In this document: piece after piece, positions 11,877 to 23,109 of the stretch | How positions within the stretch are numbered: position 1 is the stretch's first letter | Layout of the letters: each line of letters begins with the position of its first letter | Source of the DNA: Alphaproteobacteria bacterium | GTDB lineage: Bacteria > Pseudomonadota > Alphaproteobacteria > Ferrovibrionales > Ferrovibrionaceae | Reading direction: 5' to 3' | NCBI GenBank assembly: GCA_018336035.1 | Contig: JAGXRD010000142.1 | Coordinates: 1-32,322, forward strand | DNA: 32,322 nt | Program-made: the position numbers and the translations under genes | The notes under the pieces: generated by a model | What the model was told of the DNA's origin: nothing | Databases searched by the model: none | Seen by the model: the letters and a program-made list of their open reading frames with translations, nothing else

Positions 11877-12708
11877 AACGCAATCCGATCAGGAACAGGC
11901 CGGCGCGATCCGCGGCAGCCGCCGTGGCTGCGGCATCGACCATCAGCGCGGCTCCGGCCTCGACGGCGATGCCGGCAAGGCCGGCGGCAACCGCATTCTC
12001 AACGGTGGTCACGCCGACCGTCGGCAGATCGACGCGGCGATCCTGTTGCGGTTTGGCGCATTTCACCAGCACGCCGCCGCGCGCCGCCGGCTCCATCGCC
12101 ATGCGCCGCAACAAGGCATCCGTACCGGCATCGTCTTCCAGACCGACCACCCGGCCCTGCGCGGCAACGGCCGCCTGTCCGCGATCTTCAGCGCCAAGTT
12201 GTCGTGCTGCCGCCAGGGCCGCCGCCATATCGGCAGCCTGTTCAGCTGTCGGCACATGGCTGCCGTAGGTTGTCTCGCGCACCAGCAGCGACGACATCAG
12301 CGCGTCGGCACCGATGGGGCGAAAACCTTCGCGCTCGAAAGACTCCATGACGACGCGCAGGATGGCATCATCACCGGTCAGTGCTGCTTTCAGGATTCTC
12401 GGCAGCAGCAATGCGCCCTTGAGATCGGGCTTGAAAGTCGAGAAATCCGGCTTAGTGACGCTGCCACAGAGGCAGACCTCCTGCACGCCAGCAGACTTCA
12501 GTGCCTTCATCAAAGCGCCGACCTGGGGCAGATCGAACCAGCCATGATCAGCGCCAGTGACGGTGTCAGGCGCGCAGAAACCATTCAGGGCTGCGATATA
12601 CAGCGGCCTGCCTTCGATGCGACAGGTGTCGCGGATCAGGGCCGGAATCCGGCCGCCGCCGGCGATCAGACCGAGCTTGGGCAGCCTGGCTTCAGGCTGC
12701 AGCGACAT
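11866..12708 (-). CDS. lpxI: UDP-2,3-diacylglucosamine diphosphatase LpxI
   Basis: LpxI (formerly DUF1009) hydrolyses UDP-2,3-diacylglucosamine to lipid X and UMP. It replaces the unrelated LpxH in alphaproteobacteria. I start the protein at the ATG at 12708 (MSLQPEARLPKLGLIAGGG), giving 280 residues; a longer frame adds 31 residues that merely read lpxA out of frame. Family features are GLIAGGGRIP at 13-22, the VCLCGSVTKPDF region, and EDDAGTDALLRR, which holds a conserved acidic patch. It overlaps lpxA by 17 bases and lpxB by 11, which suggests translational coupling. No strong ribosome-binding site is visible. Confidence 0.95.
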   Translation of the reverse strand: MSLQPEARLPKLGLIAGGGRIPALIRDTCRIEGRPLYIAALNGFCAPDTVTGADHGWFDLPQVGALMKALKSAGVQEVCLCGSVTKPDFSTFKPDLKGALLLPRILKAALTGDDAILRVVMESFEREGFRPIGADALMSSLLVRETTYGSHVPTAEQAADMAAALAAARQLGAEDRGQAAVAAQGRVVGLEDDAGTDALLRRMAMEPAARGGVLVKCAKPQQDRRVDLPTVGVTTVENAVAAGLAGIAVEAGAALMVDAAATAAAADRAGLFLIGLRYDQ

Positions 12709-13492
12709 CTTGCGGCTGGCAGACGCCGCGCTTGGAGGCGTTGCGGATGAAGTCGACCAGCTCCTGCACAATGGGGATGCCGGCGAATTTCGCGGCGACA
12801 TCGTCCAGTCGCTTGCTCATCGTCTCGCCGCGCGCAAAGACCGCGTCATAGGCTTCGCGCAGCTTGCCGATATCCTCGCGCTCAAAGCCGCGACGCTTGA
12901 GGCCGACGAGATTGAGGCCGGTGAGATGCGCGCGATTGCCGATCACCATGCCATAGGGAATGACATCCTGCTCGACACCCGACATGCCGCCGATCATGGC
13001 ATGCGGCCCGATGCGGCAGAACTGATGGATCGCCGCCAGACCGCCGACGAAGGCGAAATCGCCGACTTCGATATGGCCGGCCAGGGTCGCGTTGTTGGCC
13101 ATGACGATGTTGTTGCCCATCTGGCAATCATGCGCCACATGGGCGCCGGTCATGAACAGGCAGTTGTCGCCCACCTTGGTCAGCATGCCGCCGCCTTCGG
13201 TGCCCGGATTCATGGTCACGCCTTCGCGGATCACGTTGTTCTTGCCGATCACCAGACGCGACGGCTCGCCCTTGAATTTCAGGTCCTGCGGCGCATGACC
13301 GACGGATGCGAACGGGAAAATCTTCGTGCCGCTGCCGACGCTGGTGATGCCGGCCACGACGGCATGGCTGAGCAGTTCGACGCCATCCGCCAGTTCGACC
13401 TGCGGGCCAACCACGCTATAGGGCCCGATGCGAACATCAGCGCCCAGCTTGGCACCGTCCTCGACGATCGCAGTCGGATGGATCTTTGCCAT
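12692..13492 (-). CDS. lpxA: UDP-N-acetylglucosamine O-acyltransferase
   Basis: LpxA transfers the 3-hydroxyacyl chain from ACP to the 3-OH of UDP-GlcNAc, the first lipid A step, in the cytoplasm. The 266-residue protein opens with IHPTAIV and carries left-handed beta-helix hexapeptide repeats (for example VRIGPYSVVGPQV). The catalytic His121 lies in GAHVAHDCQMGN. The C-terminal helical part starts near VGLKRRGF at 196-203. It starts seven bases after fabZ, which uses the same hydroxyacyl-ACP pool. Chain-length preference cannot be decided by eye. Confidence 0.97.
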   Translation of the reverse strand: MAKIHPTAIVEDGAKLGADVRIGPYSVVGPQVELADGVELLSHAVVAGITSVGSGTKIFPFASVGHAPQDLKFKGEPSRLVIGKNNVIREGVTMNPGTEGGGMLTKVGDNCLFMTGAHVAHDCQMGNNIVMANNATLAGHIEVGDFAFVGGLAAIHQFCRIGPHAMIGGMSGVEQDVIPYGMVIGNRAHLTGLNLVGLKRRGFEREDIGKLREAYDAVFARGETMSKRLDDVAAKFAGIPIVQELVDFIRNASKRGVCQPQDVAAA

Positions 13493-13499
13493 GGGTGGA

Positions 13500-13970
13500 T
13501 TACTTCCTGTCGAGGATCATGGCGGAGAAGATCGCCTCGGCGGAGAGCTTGCCATCCACCATGGCCTTGCCTTCGAATTTCCAGACCGGGCCGCGCTGCT
13601 TCACGGCCGACACATGGATATGCATCTGATCGCCGGGGGTGACCGGCTTGCGGAAGCGCGCTTCGTCGATGGTCATGAAATAGACCAGCTTGCCCTCCGC
13701 TTCCTTGCCGAGGCTATGCACCACGACCACGGCCGCCGTCTGCGCCATCGCTTCGACGATCATGACACCCGGCATCACCGGCTGGGTCGGGAAGTGGCCG
13801 GTGAACTGCGGCTCGTTGATCGTAACGTTCTTGATGCCGATCGCACTCTTGCCGACTCTCAGGTCGATCACACGATCAATCAGCAGCATCGGATACCGAT
13901 GCGGGATCATTTCCATGATCCGCAGGATGTCGATGCTTTCGACGCTGACGGCTGTTTCGGCTTCACTCAT
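13500..13970 (-). CDS. fabZ: 3-hydroxyacyl-ACP dehydratase FabZ
   Basis: FabZ dehydrates 3-hydroxyacyl-ACP in fatty acid elongation and competes with LpxA and LpxD for hydroxymyristoyl-ACP, which explains its place between them. I choose the ATG at 13970 (MSEAETAVS), giving 156 residues with an AGAAGGG-like ribosome-binding site. A GTG three codons upstream is possible but has no such site. The hot-dog fold motifs are present: [13 protein letters not shown], catalytic His59 in [11 protein letters not shown] and Glu73 in MIVEAMAQ. The start overlaps the lpxD stop as ATGAGTGA. Confidence 0.97.
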   Translation of the reverse strand: MSEAETAVSVESIDILRIMEMIPHRYPMLLIDRVIDLRVGKSAIGIKNVTINEPQFTGHFPTQPVMPGVMIVEAMAQTAAVVVVHSLGKEAEGKLVYFMTIDEARFRKPVTPGDQMHIHVSAVKQRGPVWKFEGKAMVDGKLSAEAIFSAMILDRK

Positions 13971-14994
13971 TGTCCGCACCCTTCTTCTGCGCCAGGCGCC
14001 TGAGTGTGGCCACCTGACGGAAATACTGCTTCACCGGCGCCGCCGGGATTCCGAAATGGCTTTCGCCAGCCGGAATATCGTTCATCACACCCGATTTCGC
14101 GCCCAGTCGCGCGCCGGTGCCGATCTTGAGATGGCCGGCAACGCCGCTTTGCGCCGCCAGCACGACGAAATCGCCGAGCTGGGTCGAGCCGGCCACGCCA
14201 GCCTGGGCAATGACGATACAGCCACGCCCCATGGTCACGTTGTGCCCGATTTGCACCAGATTATCAATCCAACAGCCCGGGCCGATCACGGTGTCGGGAC
14301 CGGCGCCACGATCGATGGTGCTGTTGGCCCCGATCTCGCAATCGTTGCCGATCTGCACGCGGCCGAGCTGCGGCACCTTCACATGGCCAGCCGGATCCGG
14401 CGCAAAACCGAAACCATCCTGTCCGATGCGTACGCCGGGATGCAGCAGCACCCGGTCGCCAATCAGGCAGTGGCTGAGTGTCACCTGCGGACCGACCCGG
14501 CAGTCCTTGCCCAGAACCACGCTGCGGCCGACCACCGTGCCAGCCCCGATCGATGTGCCCGCGCCGATCTCAGCGCCGGCTTCGATCACAGCCTGCGCCG
14601 CCACAGAAACGCCTTCGCCCAACCGGGCGGCGGGATCGACCACGGCAGACGGATGGATACCAGCCGGCATCTGCGGCGCAGGATAGAACAGTTGCGCCGC
14701 CCGCGCGTAAGACAGATACGGCTTGGGCGACAGCAGCAGGATCACGCCAGCCGGCGCAAGGTCCACATGCTTCGCGTGCAGAATACAGGCGCCCGCCTTG
14801 GTCTGCGCGAAAGCGTCCTTGTATTTCGGATTGTCGAGAAACGTGAGCTGGCCAGGGCCGGCCTGGTCGAGCGTGGCGACATCGTCAGCCTTACGCTCCG
14901 CCATGGCCGGATCGGCAAGGCGGGCGCCGCAGCGCTCCGCCAGTTCACCCAGAGTGAATGGCCCGGCCCGCTCGAAGAAGCGCGGATCCGCCAT
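13963..14994 (-). CDS. lpxD: UDP-3-O-acylglucosamine N-acyltransferase
   Basis: LpxD adds the second 3-hydroxyacyl chain, at the 2-amino group, in lipid A synthesis. The 343-residue protein has the N-terminal uridine-binding domain (about 1-110, with [11 protein letters not shown]), then hexapeptide-repeat beta-helix from about 112 ([10 protein letters not shown]). Catalytic His251 is in [12 protein letters not shown]. The C-terminal helix ends at about 343. It starts three bases after the skp stop and overlaps fabZ by eight bases. Length and motif order are normal. Confidence 0.97.
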   Translation of the reverse strand: MADPRFFERAGPFTLGELAERCGARLADPAMAERKADDVATLDQAGPGQLTFLDNPKYKDAFAQTKAGACILHAKHVDLAPAGVILLLSPKPYLSYARAAQLFYPAPQMPAGIHPSAVVDPAARLGEGVSVAAQAVIEAGAEIGAGTSIGAGTVVGRSVVLGKDCRVGPQVTLSHCLIGDRVLLHPGVRIGQDGFGFAPDPAGHVKVPQLGRVQIGNDCEIGANSTIDRGAGPDTVIGPGCWIDNLVQIGHNVTMGRGCIVIAQAGVAGSTQLGDFVVLAAQSGVAGHLKIGTGARLGAKSGVMNDIPAGESHFGIPAAPVKQYFRQVATLRRLAQKKGADNE

Positions 14995-14997
14995 CCG

Positions 14998-15570
14998 TTA
15001 TTTCCCGGCGGGCAGGTTCACTTTGACCGTCGGCAGGCGCTGATCGAGGCGCTTCAGCACTTCCGGCGTGATGTCGATGTTGTCGCCGATGAAGATCTGA
15101 ACCTGGGCACGATCAAGCACCATGTTGAAGCCGCGTTCCGTGGCCAGCCCCTTGAGGATTTCGATCACCTGGATGGTCACCTGCTCGCGCACGCCGTTCA
15201 GCATCTTTTCCAGCGACTGCGAACGTTCCTGGATACGCTTCTGCAGTTCGACAACCTTGGCCTGGAAAGCCTGGCGGCGTTGCTCGAAGGCTTCCGGCGA
15301 CAGCACGGAGCGCTGGCGTGCGATCTCCTGCTCCTCGGCGCGCAGCTTCTCTTCTTCCTTGGCGATTTCCGACTGGAAATTGAAACGGAACTGCTCGAGC
15401 TGCTGACGGGCATTCTTCAGGGCCGCAGCTTCGCGATTCACACGCTGACTGTCGATCACCGCGATGATGGCCGGCGGAACCTTGCCGCCGGCCTGGGCCA
15501 GCGCGAGACCAGGCAACGCCGATACGGCCAGCACGGCCAGTGCGATTGCGGTTTTGATGACGGACTTCAT
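14998..15570 (-). CDS. skp: Periplasmic chaperone Skp/OmpH
   Basis: Skp holds unfolded outer-membrane proteins in the periplasm and delivers them to the Bam complex. I start at the ATG at 15570 (MKSVIKTAIALAVLAVSAL), giving 190 residues; the longer frame begins with an unlikely TTG. A signal peptide covers about residues 1-26 (ending ALAQA). Residues of about 50-140 are highly charged and heptad-like, the tentacle coiled coil of the family. It lies 15 bases downstream of bamA and three bases upstream of lpxD, the common proteobacterial order. Confidence 0.93.
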   Translation of the reverse strand: MKSVIKTAIALAVLAVSALPGLALAQAGGKVPPAIIAVIDSQRVNREAAALKNARQQLEQFRFNFQSEIAKEEEKLRAEEQEIARQRSVLSPEAFEQRRQAFQAKVVELQKRIQERSQSLEKMLNGVREQVTIQVIEILKGLATERGFNMVLDRAQVQIFIGDNIDITPEVLKRLDQRLPTVKVNLPAGK

Positions 15571-15585
15571 AACTGTCAAACCTTG

Positions 15586-17931
15586 CTAGAAGCGAGAACC
15601 AAAATTGATACGGACAACTTCCGTCTCGTCATACTTTTCCTTGACGATCGGGAAGCCGAAGTCGACGCGGATCAGGCCAAGCGGAGACTTCCACTGCACG
15701 CCTGTACCGACCGCCACACGGATGCTGGTGTCATCCACCACTTCAGCGCCCGAGTCAGGCGTATCCCACAGGCTGCCGGCGACCGTGAACAGACGGCCCT
15801 TGATGCCGAACTCGTTCGGCAGGCCGATCGGAAACATCAGATCGGCTTCGCCAGTGTAATACTTGGTGCCGCCCAGCGCGTCCCTGGTGTTGATATCGCG
15901 AGGGCCGATACCGCCCGTCTCGAAACCACGGAAGCTGTCGCCACCGACGAAGAAACGGTTCGGCAGGCGCACATCATCGCCCAGACCGTTGATCATGCCC
16001 AACTCGCTGGCGAAGGACAGTACAGTCTCATCCGTCAGCGCGAAGTATTTCGCGGCATTGATGACATTCTTAACGTAATGCTCGGTGCCGCCGAGGCCCG
16101 CCACTTCCTGCGACAGCCTGACATAATAGCCCGAGGTGGGCTCGATCTTGTCGTCGCGGCGATCATAGGTCAGCGCATGACCGACGGCCGATGTCAGATA
16201 GGTGCCTTCCTGCGCCCGGATGAAACGGGAGGCCGAGGTCTCAATGTTGTCGATCTCATCCTGCCGGATGCGATAATAGACCAGCTGCGACAGGTTCTCC
16301 GTGATCGGGTAAGCCAGACGCGGCGTCAGCGAGGTCGTGGTCTGATCCAGGCTGCTGCGTTCGGTGAAGTCCGTGCGACGGCGCAGCACATCGACGCCGG
16401 CCGCCAGTTCGCGGTCCAGGAAATACGGCTCCGTAAACGAAGTGTCGACCTGCTGTCGACGCGTCGACAGGCTGAAGCCGACCTTCAGATCCTGGCCGCG
16501 CCCGAGCAGGTTACGCTCGCGGATCGAGATATCGCCCAGCACGCTTTCCGTGGTCGAGTAACCGACACCGAATGAAAGTTCGCCGGTCGATTTTTCGCTG
16601 ACCTCGGCGGTCAGCACCACCTTGTCCGGCGAGCTGCCGCGGTTTTCGCTGATCTCTACCTTCTCGAAGAAGTTCAGGCCGCGCAGACGGGTACGGGTGC
16701 GACGCAGCTTGGCCGAGTTGAAGGCATCGCCTTCGGCCAGCCGGAATTCGCGGCGGATCACCTTGTCCAGCGTACGCACGTTGCCGACGATGTCGATACG
16801 CTCGACGAAGACACGGGGGCTTTCGCCGATCCGGTAGGTGACATCGATGATGCGCTTTTCGCGATCCTTGTTGACGTCGGGCCGCACGTCGACGAAGGCG
16901 TAGCCAAAGCGGCCAAGCTCGGTCGTGATATCCTGGATCGTCTTCTCAACGAGATCCGCGTTGTAGACTTCGCCGGTCTTGGTCTGCACGAAGTCGCGCA
17001 CCTGCGCGCCGTCAACGCCCTTAAGCTCGCTGACCACGTCCATTTTGCCGAAGCGGTAGCGCTCGCCCTCTTCCACCGCGAAGGTGAGCATGAACTTTTC
17101 GCGATTGGGCAGCAGTTCGGCAACGGCATTGGTCACCGCAAAATCGGCATAGCCCTTGCTGAGATAGAATTTGCGCAGCTTCTCGCGGTCAAAGGTGACG
17201 CGATCGGGATCGTAGCTGTCGTCAGAACTCAGGAAGCGCCACCAGGCGGTTTCCTTGGTCTGGATCTGCTCGCGCAGCTGCGAGTCCGAGAAGCGCTCAT
17301 TGCCGATGAAGCGGATGCGGCTGACACCGGTCACCGGACCTTCGACAATCTCAAAGACCAGATCGACGCGGTTCTGCGGCAGCTGGATCACCTTCGGCTC
17401 GACGGTGGCGGCAAAGCGACCGCTGCGGCGGTAAATCTGCTGGATGCGCTGCGTGTCGGCCTGCACCTTGGCGCGGGTATAGACTTGGCGCGCCTTGAGC
17501 TGCAGCTCGCTGCGCAGCTGCTCAACCTGCATGCGGCGGTTGCCTTCGAACAGAATGCGGTTGATCACCGGGTTTTCGGTCACGCGCACGATCAGCGTGC
17601 TGCCCTGCATGCGCAGGTTCACGTCAGCGAAGAGTCCGGTGGCGAACAGCGCCTTCAGCGACTTATCGGCCTCCACGCTCGAATAGGCCGAGCCCGGCTG
17701 CAGCGTCAGGTAATTCTGGATCGTTGACAGTTCGATACGCTGGTTGCCCTCGACCACGATATCGCGAACCGTGCCGGCGACCGGCTGGGCCTGTGCCAGC
17801 GTCTGCCCGGGGGCCTGCGCCTGCGCCTGCGTATGGCAGATCAATGCGGCAGCCGACAAAACGGCCGCCAGAACACCCCGGCGCAGCCGCCGCAGCACAT
17901 CGTTTTGGACCATACCCGCCACACTTCCCAT
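15586..17931 (-). CDS. bamA: Outer membrane protein assembly factor BamA
   Basis: BamA is the essential outer-membrane beta-barrel that folds and inserts other barrels. A signal peptide (hydrophobic stretch GVLAAVLSAAALI, ending near AQAQA) precedes five POTRA domains. The first starts near VRDIVVEGNQRIE, and later ones show VERIDIVGNVRTLDKVIRREF. The Omp85 barrel follows, with the loop motif SFRGFETGGIGPRD and the C-terminal outer-membrane signature ending in Phe (NFGSRF). I take the ATG at 17931 (781 residues). A GTG at 17952 and an ATG at 17913 are alternatives, and none has a decisive ribosome-binding site. It lies between rseP and skp. Confidence 0.96.
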   Translation of the reverse strand: MGSVAGMVQNDVLRRLRRGVLAAVLSAAALICHTQAQAQAPGQTLAQAQPVAGTVRDIVVEGNQRIELSTIQNYLTLQPGSAYSSVEADKSLKALFATGLFADVNLRMQGSTLIVRVTENPVINRILFEGNRRMQVEQLRSELQLKARQVYTRAKVQADTQRIQQIYRRSGRFAATVEPKVIQLPQNRVDLVFEIVEGPVTGVSRIRFIGNERFSDSQLREQIQTKETAWWRFLSSDDSYDPDRVTFDREKLRKFYLSKGYADFAVTNAVAELLPNREKFMLTFAVEEGERYRFGKMDVVSELKGVDGAQVRDFVQTKTGEVYNADLVEKTIQDITTELGRFGYAFVDVRPDVNKDREKRIIDVTYRIGESPRVFVERIDIVGNVRTLDKVIRREFRLAEGDAFNSAKLRRTRTRLRGLNFFEKVEISENRGSSPDKVVLTAEVSEKSTGELSFGVGYSTTESVLGDISIRERNLLGRGQDLKVGFSLSTRRQQVDTSFTEPYFLDRELAAGVDVLRRRTDFTERSSLDQTTTSLTPRLAYPITENLSQLVYYRIRQDEIDNIETSASRFIRAQEGTYLTSAVGHALTYDRRDDKIEPTSGYYVRLSQEVAGLGGTEHYVKNVINAAKYFALTDETVLSFASELGMINGLGDDVRLPNRFFVGGDSFRGFETGGIGPRDINTRDALGGTKYYTGEADLMFPIGLPNEFGIKGRLFTVAGSLWDTPDSGAEVVDDTSIRVAVGTGVQWKSPLGLIRVDFGFPIVKEKYDETEVVRINFGSRF

Positions 17932-17962
17932 CGAATGCAGACCGCCCCTCACTTAGCCGGAT

Positions 17963-19099
17963 TCACGAGAAAAGCCCAGTGAGGAAATTGAAAATGGGCA
18001 GGCGATTCAAGTCGTTCCAGGTCGCGAACAGGAACAGCGACATGACCAGGGCGAAACCGATCCGGAAGCTGTATTCCTGCGCCCGCTCGCCCATCGGGCG
18101 GCCCCGCAGGCCCTCATAGGCGTAAAACACCAGATGGCCGCCATCCAGCATGGGGACCGGGAACAGGTTAATCAGGCCGATGGCGACCGAAAGCGTGGCC
18201 ATGAGCGAAACCAGGCCGAGCCAGCTCGACTTGGCCACGTCGCCCGACATCTTGGCGATCCCGAGCGGGCCGCTGAGCTGGTCGCCGGATTCCCGGCCCT
18301 GAATGATGCGGCCCAGATAGGTGAAGGTATTGGCCACGACCTGCCAGGTCTCGCGCACGGCCTGAACCAGCGCCGTGCCCGGATCATGCCGCACGAAATC
18401 GACGCCGGTGGTGCGGATGCCGATCTGGCCGACCCGATGCGTGCCACCGGACCCGTCCGGCACATCCACGCGCAGCGGCACGACCGTCAGGCCGATTTCG
18501 CCGCCATCGCGCAGCACGCGCAGGGCAATCGGCGTCTCAGCGCGCAACGCCACATAGGCACGCAGTTCCTCGAACCGCTGAATCTCGGTGCCATCGGCCG
18601 TCAGGATGCGGTCGCCCGCGCGTAAACCCGCGGATTCCGCTGCACTGCCGGGCACCACGTCGCCCACCACAGCCGGGGTGAAGGGCTGCCCCACAAAGCT
18701 GAACAGCGCGGCGTAGATCAGGATGGCGAAAATGAAATTGGCGACCGGGCCGGCGGCCACGATGGCGGAGCGCTGGCCCAGCGTCTTGTGATGGAACGAC
18801 ACCTTGCGGTCGTCCGCACTCATTGCGGAAACCGCCGCATTGTCGGTGCTCGATGCCGCATCGGCATCGCCGAAGAATTTCACATAGCCGCCCAGCGGCA
18901 CGGCGCTGATCTTCCAGCGCGTGTTGTTCTTGTCATGCCAGCCGAACAGCTCCGGGCCGAAGCCGATCGAGAAAACCTCGACCCGCACGCCGCAGCGACG
19001 CGCCACCCAGTAGTGACCCAGCTCATGCACGAAAACGATGATCGTGAGGACGACCACGAACGGAATGATGTAGCCGGCAAGATTGAGTACGAAATCCAT
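17963..19099 (-). CDS. rseP: RseP-family intramembrane zinc metalloprotease (site-2 protease)
   Basis: This site-2 protease cuts membrane-bound anti-sigma factors or signal peptides within the inner membrane. The 378-residue protein has HELGH at 25-29 in the first membrane helix and the third zinc ligand in NLFPVPMLDGGH (311-322). One periplasmic PDZ domain spans about 142-210; the E. coli protein has two, so this shorter one-PDZ form is the alphaproteobacterial type (MmpA-like). The last helices lie near 345-360. It starts 18 bases after dxr and ends shortly before bamA, linking envelope stress proteolysis to outer-membrane assembly. Confidence 0.96.
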   Translation of the reverse strand: MDFVLNLAGYIIPFVVVLTIIVFVHELGHYWVARRCGVRVEVFSIGFGPELFGWHDKNNTRWKISAVPLGGYVKFFGDADAASSTDNAAVSAMSADDRKVSFHHKTLGQRSAIVAAGPVANFIFAILIYAALFSFVGQPFTPAVVGDVVPGSAAESAGLRAGDRILTADGTEIQRFEELRAYVALRAETPIALRVLRDGGEIGLTVVPLRVDVPDGSGGTHRVGQIGIRTTGVDFVRHDPGTALVQAVRETWQVVANTFTYLGRIIQGRESGDQLSGPLGIAKMSGDVAKSSWLGLVSLMATLSVAIGLINLFPVPMLDGGHLVFYAYEGLRGRPMGERAQEYSFRIGFALVMSLFLFATWNDLNRLPIFNFLTGLFS

Positions 19100-19117
19100 G
19101 GCACCTCGGCTGCCGGC

Positions 19118-20328
<1,211 letters not shown>

Positions 20329-20338
<10 letters not shown>

Positions 20339-21021
20339 AGCATCCTCCCCGACAGCAGATCCCAGGCCGCAATGAAAGGTGCTGCGAATAGCAGGCCATC
20401 AAGGCGATCCAGCACGCCACCATGGCCCGGAATCAGCTGGCTGGAATCCTTGGCACCGAAATACCGCTTCACGGCAGACTCGGTGAAGTCGCCGGCCTGC
20501 GCCACAACGGCAACCAGTGCGGCGAGCGCGGCCAGCATCAGGGCCGGCATGGCAGGATCCAGGCCGGCGATCAGGCCGCCGGCGATGCCGGCCGCAACCA
20601 TACCGCCAAGCAGCCCGGCCCAGGTCTTGTTCGGGCTGATGCGCGGGATCAGTTTCGGACCGCCGATGGTGCGCCCGGCGAAATAGGCGCCGGTATCGGT
20701 GGCCCAGACCGCGCAGAACAGCCAGAAGACGATATGACGACCGATCTCCGGCGTCTGCCGCAGCCAGATCAGCGCGGCACAAGGCAGGATCACGTAGACC
20801 AGTCCAAGCAGTATCCACAATGGACCGCGCGTCCAGGCCGCAGGTTGCGTTGTGGCCTGGCGCGGGAAACGCCACCATTCCCAAAGCATCGCAAAGCCGG
20901 CCAGCACGATCAGCGCATTGAAGGCGATGCCGCCGACCCAGGCCGCGCCCACCGCGACGGGCAGCATCACGGCCGCGGAAAGAATGCGGAGTTGCAGACT
21001 GCTGAGTGAACCTGAAGCCAT
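20329..21021 (-). CDS. cdsA: Phosphatidate cytidylyltransferase
   Basis: CdsA makes CDP-diacylglycerol from phosphatidate and CTP in the inner membrane, the branch point to all phospholipids. I start at the ATG at 21021 ([14 protein letters not shown]), giving 230 residues; the longer frame runs out of frame into uppS. Several hydrophobic helices are visible (for example near 16-50 and 85-105). The family signature is present near the C-terminus: [20 protein letters not shown] followed by [10 protein letters not shown]. It starts 10 bases after uppS and overlaps dxr. It is a little shorter than the E. coli enzyme (285), as in other alphaproteobacteria. Confidence 0.95.
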
Positions 21022-21031
21022 GCGGAGGCGA

Positions 21032-21766
21032 TTACTCGCTGGCGCCGTAGCGACGTTCACGGCGGTGGAATTCGGCCACCGCATCGGCGAGGTCCTGCGC
21101 CGAGAAATCCGGCCACAGCTTGTCGATGAAAATCAGCTCGCTATAGGCCGTCTGCCACAGCAGGAAATTCGACAGCCGTTGCTCACCGCTGGTACGGATC
21201 ACCAGATCGGGATCGGGAATGCCGGCTGTCTCCAGATTATTTTCCAGCACCTGCGCGGTGATCTCGGACGGCTGCAGCTTGCCGGCCGCCACCTGCTCCG
21301 CGATCCGTCGCGCGGCGGCAACGATTTCATCCTGTCCGCCATAGCTGAGCGCGATGGTCAGCGTCAGTGTGCGATTGTCGCGCGTCTTGGCTTCGGCATC
21401 GGCAATCAGTTGCACGATATCGGGCGCCAGCTTGCTGCGGTCGCCGATCATGCGGATACACACGCCGTTGCGTGCGAGGTCTTCCAGTTCGCGCCGAATG
21501 AACAGGCGCAGCAGATCCATGAGACCGGCCACTTCGGTTTCCGGCCGCTTCCAGTTCTCAGAGGAAAATGCGTAGAGCGTCAGATATTCGATACGCAGGT
21601 TGCGACAGGCGCGCACAACATCGCGCACCGTGTCGATGCCCTGCCGATGGCCCAGATTACGCGGCAGACCGCGCGCCTTCGCCCAGCGCCCATTGCCATC
21701 CATGATAATGGCAATGTGGCGCGGCGGGGATGGCGCAAGCGCCTGCGATGCAGCGGGCTGCGACAT
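21032..21766 (-). CDS. uppS: Undecaprenyl diphosphate synthase (cis-prenyltransferase)
   Basis: UppS adds isoprene units to farnesyl diphosphate to give C55-PP, the lipid carrier for peptidoglycan and O-antigen. The 244-residue protein has the catalytic Asp23 in IIMDGNGRWAKARGLPR, LTLYAFSSENWKRP near 62-75, and DLVIRTSGEQRLSNFL near the C-terminus. The N-terminal 15 residues (MSQPAASQALAPSPP) are a non-conserved extension. It starts two bases after frr and is followed by cdsA after 10 bases. Confidence 0.97.
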   Translation of the reverse strand: MSQPAASQALAPSPPRHIAIIMDGNGRWAKARGLPRNLGHRQGIDTVRDVVRACRNLRIEYLTLYAFSSENWKRPETEVAGLMDLLRLFIRRELEDLARNGVCIRMIGDRSKLAPDIVQLIADAEAKTRDNRTLTLTIALSYGGQDEIVAAARRIAEQVAAGKLQPSEITAQVLENNLETAGIPDPDLVIRTSGEQRLSNFLLWQTAYSELIFIDKLWPDFSAQDLADAVAEFHRRERRYGASE

Positions 21767-21768
21767 GA

Positions 21769-22326
21769 CTAGACCTGAAGGATCTCCTTGGTCTTCTGCG
21801 CGAACATTTCGTCGATCTTCTTGGTCGCGTCGTCGGTCAGCTTCTGGATCTCATCCTGATACATCTTGACGTCGTCCTCGCCGAGGTCTCCGTCCTTCTC
21901 CGACTTCTTCAGGCTGTCCATGCCGTCGCGACGCACGCCGCGCACCGCCACCTTGGCCTGCTCGGCATACTGGCCGGCGACCTTGGTCAGTTCCTTGCGG
22001 CGCTGCTCGTTCAATTCAGGGATCGGGATACGGATCAGCGTGCCATCGGCCTGCGGGTTGAGCCCCAGACCGCTGGCAGTGATCGCCTTCTCGATAGCCT
22101 TCACATTGCTCTTGTCCCAGACCTGCACGCTGATCATGCGCGGCTCGGGGACGCTGACGGTGCCGATCTGGTTGATCGGCATCATGCTGCCGTAGACTTC
22201 GACGCGGACGGGGTCGAGCATGCTCACCGTGGCGCGCCCCGTGCGCAGCCCGGTATATTCATGCTTGAGCACATCCACTGCTTTGCCCATGCGCCGTTCG
22301 ATGTCGTCAATATCCGGTTCGGCCAC
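21769..22326 (-). CDS. frr: Ribosome recycling factor
   Basis: RRF splits the post-termination ribosome together with EF-G. The 185-residue length is standard. It shows the family segments [13 protein letters not shown] near 24-36, [16 protein letters not shown] near 102-117, and a C-terminal helix with [16 protein letters not shown]. The start codon is GTG at 22326, with GGGAG six bases upstream; the other genes of the operon appear to use ATG. It lies 46 bases after pyrH and two bases before uppS. Confidence 0.97.
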   Translation of the reverse strand: MAEPDIDDIERRMGKAVDVLKHEYTGLRTGRATVSMLDPVRVEVYGSMMPINQIGTVSVPEPRMISVQVWDKSNVKAIEKAITASGLGLNPQADGTLIRIPIPELNEQRRKELTKVAGQYAEQAKVAVRGVRRDGMDSLKKSEKDGDLGEDDVKMYQDEIQKLTDDATKKIDEMFAQKTKEILQV

Positions 22327-22372
22327 TGCCTGCTCCCGTCTTTTTTAGTAGGTAAATCAATACTCTGCCGGC

Positions 22373-23089
22373 TTATTCGCCGGTGATCGTGGTACACCGT
22401 CCGGTACCGGTCAGCACTTTGGCGAAGCCGCCTGCATCGTGCAAGGAGAACACCAGGATCGGAATACGGTTTTCCCGCGCCAGGCTGATCGCCGACGCGT
22501 CCATCACCTTCAGGTCCTGCTGCAGCACATCCATGTAGGTGAGCGTCTCATAGCGGGTCGCCGCCTTGTCCTTCTTCGGGTCGGCGCTGTAGACGCCATC
22601 GACCTGCGTACCCTTCAGCAGCGCGTCGCAACCCATCTCGGCCGCGCGCAGCGCAGCAGCCGTGTCGGTGGTGAAGAACGGGTTGCCGGTGCCGGCGGCA
22701 AAGATCACCACGCGGCCCTTTTCCATATGGCGGATGGCGCGGCGGCGGATATAGGGTTCGCAGACCGTGTCCATGCGGATCGCCGACATCACGCGGCTCG
22801 GCACGTCATGGCTTTCCAGCGCATGCTGCAGCGCCAGCGCGTTGATCACAGTGGCCAGCATGCCCATGTAATCTGCCGAGGCGCGCTGCATGCCCTGTGT
22901 GGCACCGGCCACGCCGCGGAAGATGTTGCCGCCGCCGATCACCAGGCAGACCTCGCCGCCCATCTGATGCACGGCCTTGATCTCGGCGGTGATGCGGTCG
23001 ACCGTCTCGAAATCGATGCCATAGGGGGTTGGGCCCATCAGGGCTTCGCCCGAGCATTTCAGCAGGACGCGACGGTATTTCATGGTCAT
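22373..23089 (-). CDS. pyrH: UMP kinase
   Basis: UMP kinase phosphorylates UMP to UDP for pyrimidine nucleotide synthesis, and UDP sugars feed the lipid A genes downstream. The 238-residue protein belongs to the amino acid kinase family, with [11 protein letters not shown] near 8-18, [10 protein letters not shown] near 50-59, [15 protein letters not shown] near 130-145 and [14 protein letters not shown] choose the ATG at 23089 (MTMKYRR) because GAGG lies six bases upstream; the next ATG two codons on is less well spaced. It heads the envelope operon, behind its own candidate promoter and a leader hairpin. Confidence 0.97.
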   Translation of the reverse strand: MTMKYRRVLLKCSGEALMGPTPYGIDFETVDRITAEIKAVHQMGGEVCLVIGGGNIFRGVAGATQGMQRASADYMGMLATVINALALQHALESHDVPSRVMSAIRMDTVCEPYIRRRAIRHMEKGRVVIFAAGTGNPFFTTDTAAALRAAEMGCDALLKGTQVDGVYSADPKKDKAATRYETLTYMDVLQQDLKVMDASAISLARENRIPILVFSLHDAGGFAKVLTGTGRCTTITGE

Positions 23090-23109
23090 GGGTATCCTCG
23101 GACGGCGTC

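Noticed and set aside
13690-16575. A 961-residue plus-strand frame
   Set aside because: It is antisense to fabZ, lpxD, skp and bamA, all of which have clear family motifs on the minus strand.
22368-22383. Small stem CCGGC/GCCGG over the pyrH stop codon as a terminator
   Set aside because: The stem is only 5 bp and has no T-run after it, and frr follows after 46 bases in a conserved operon.
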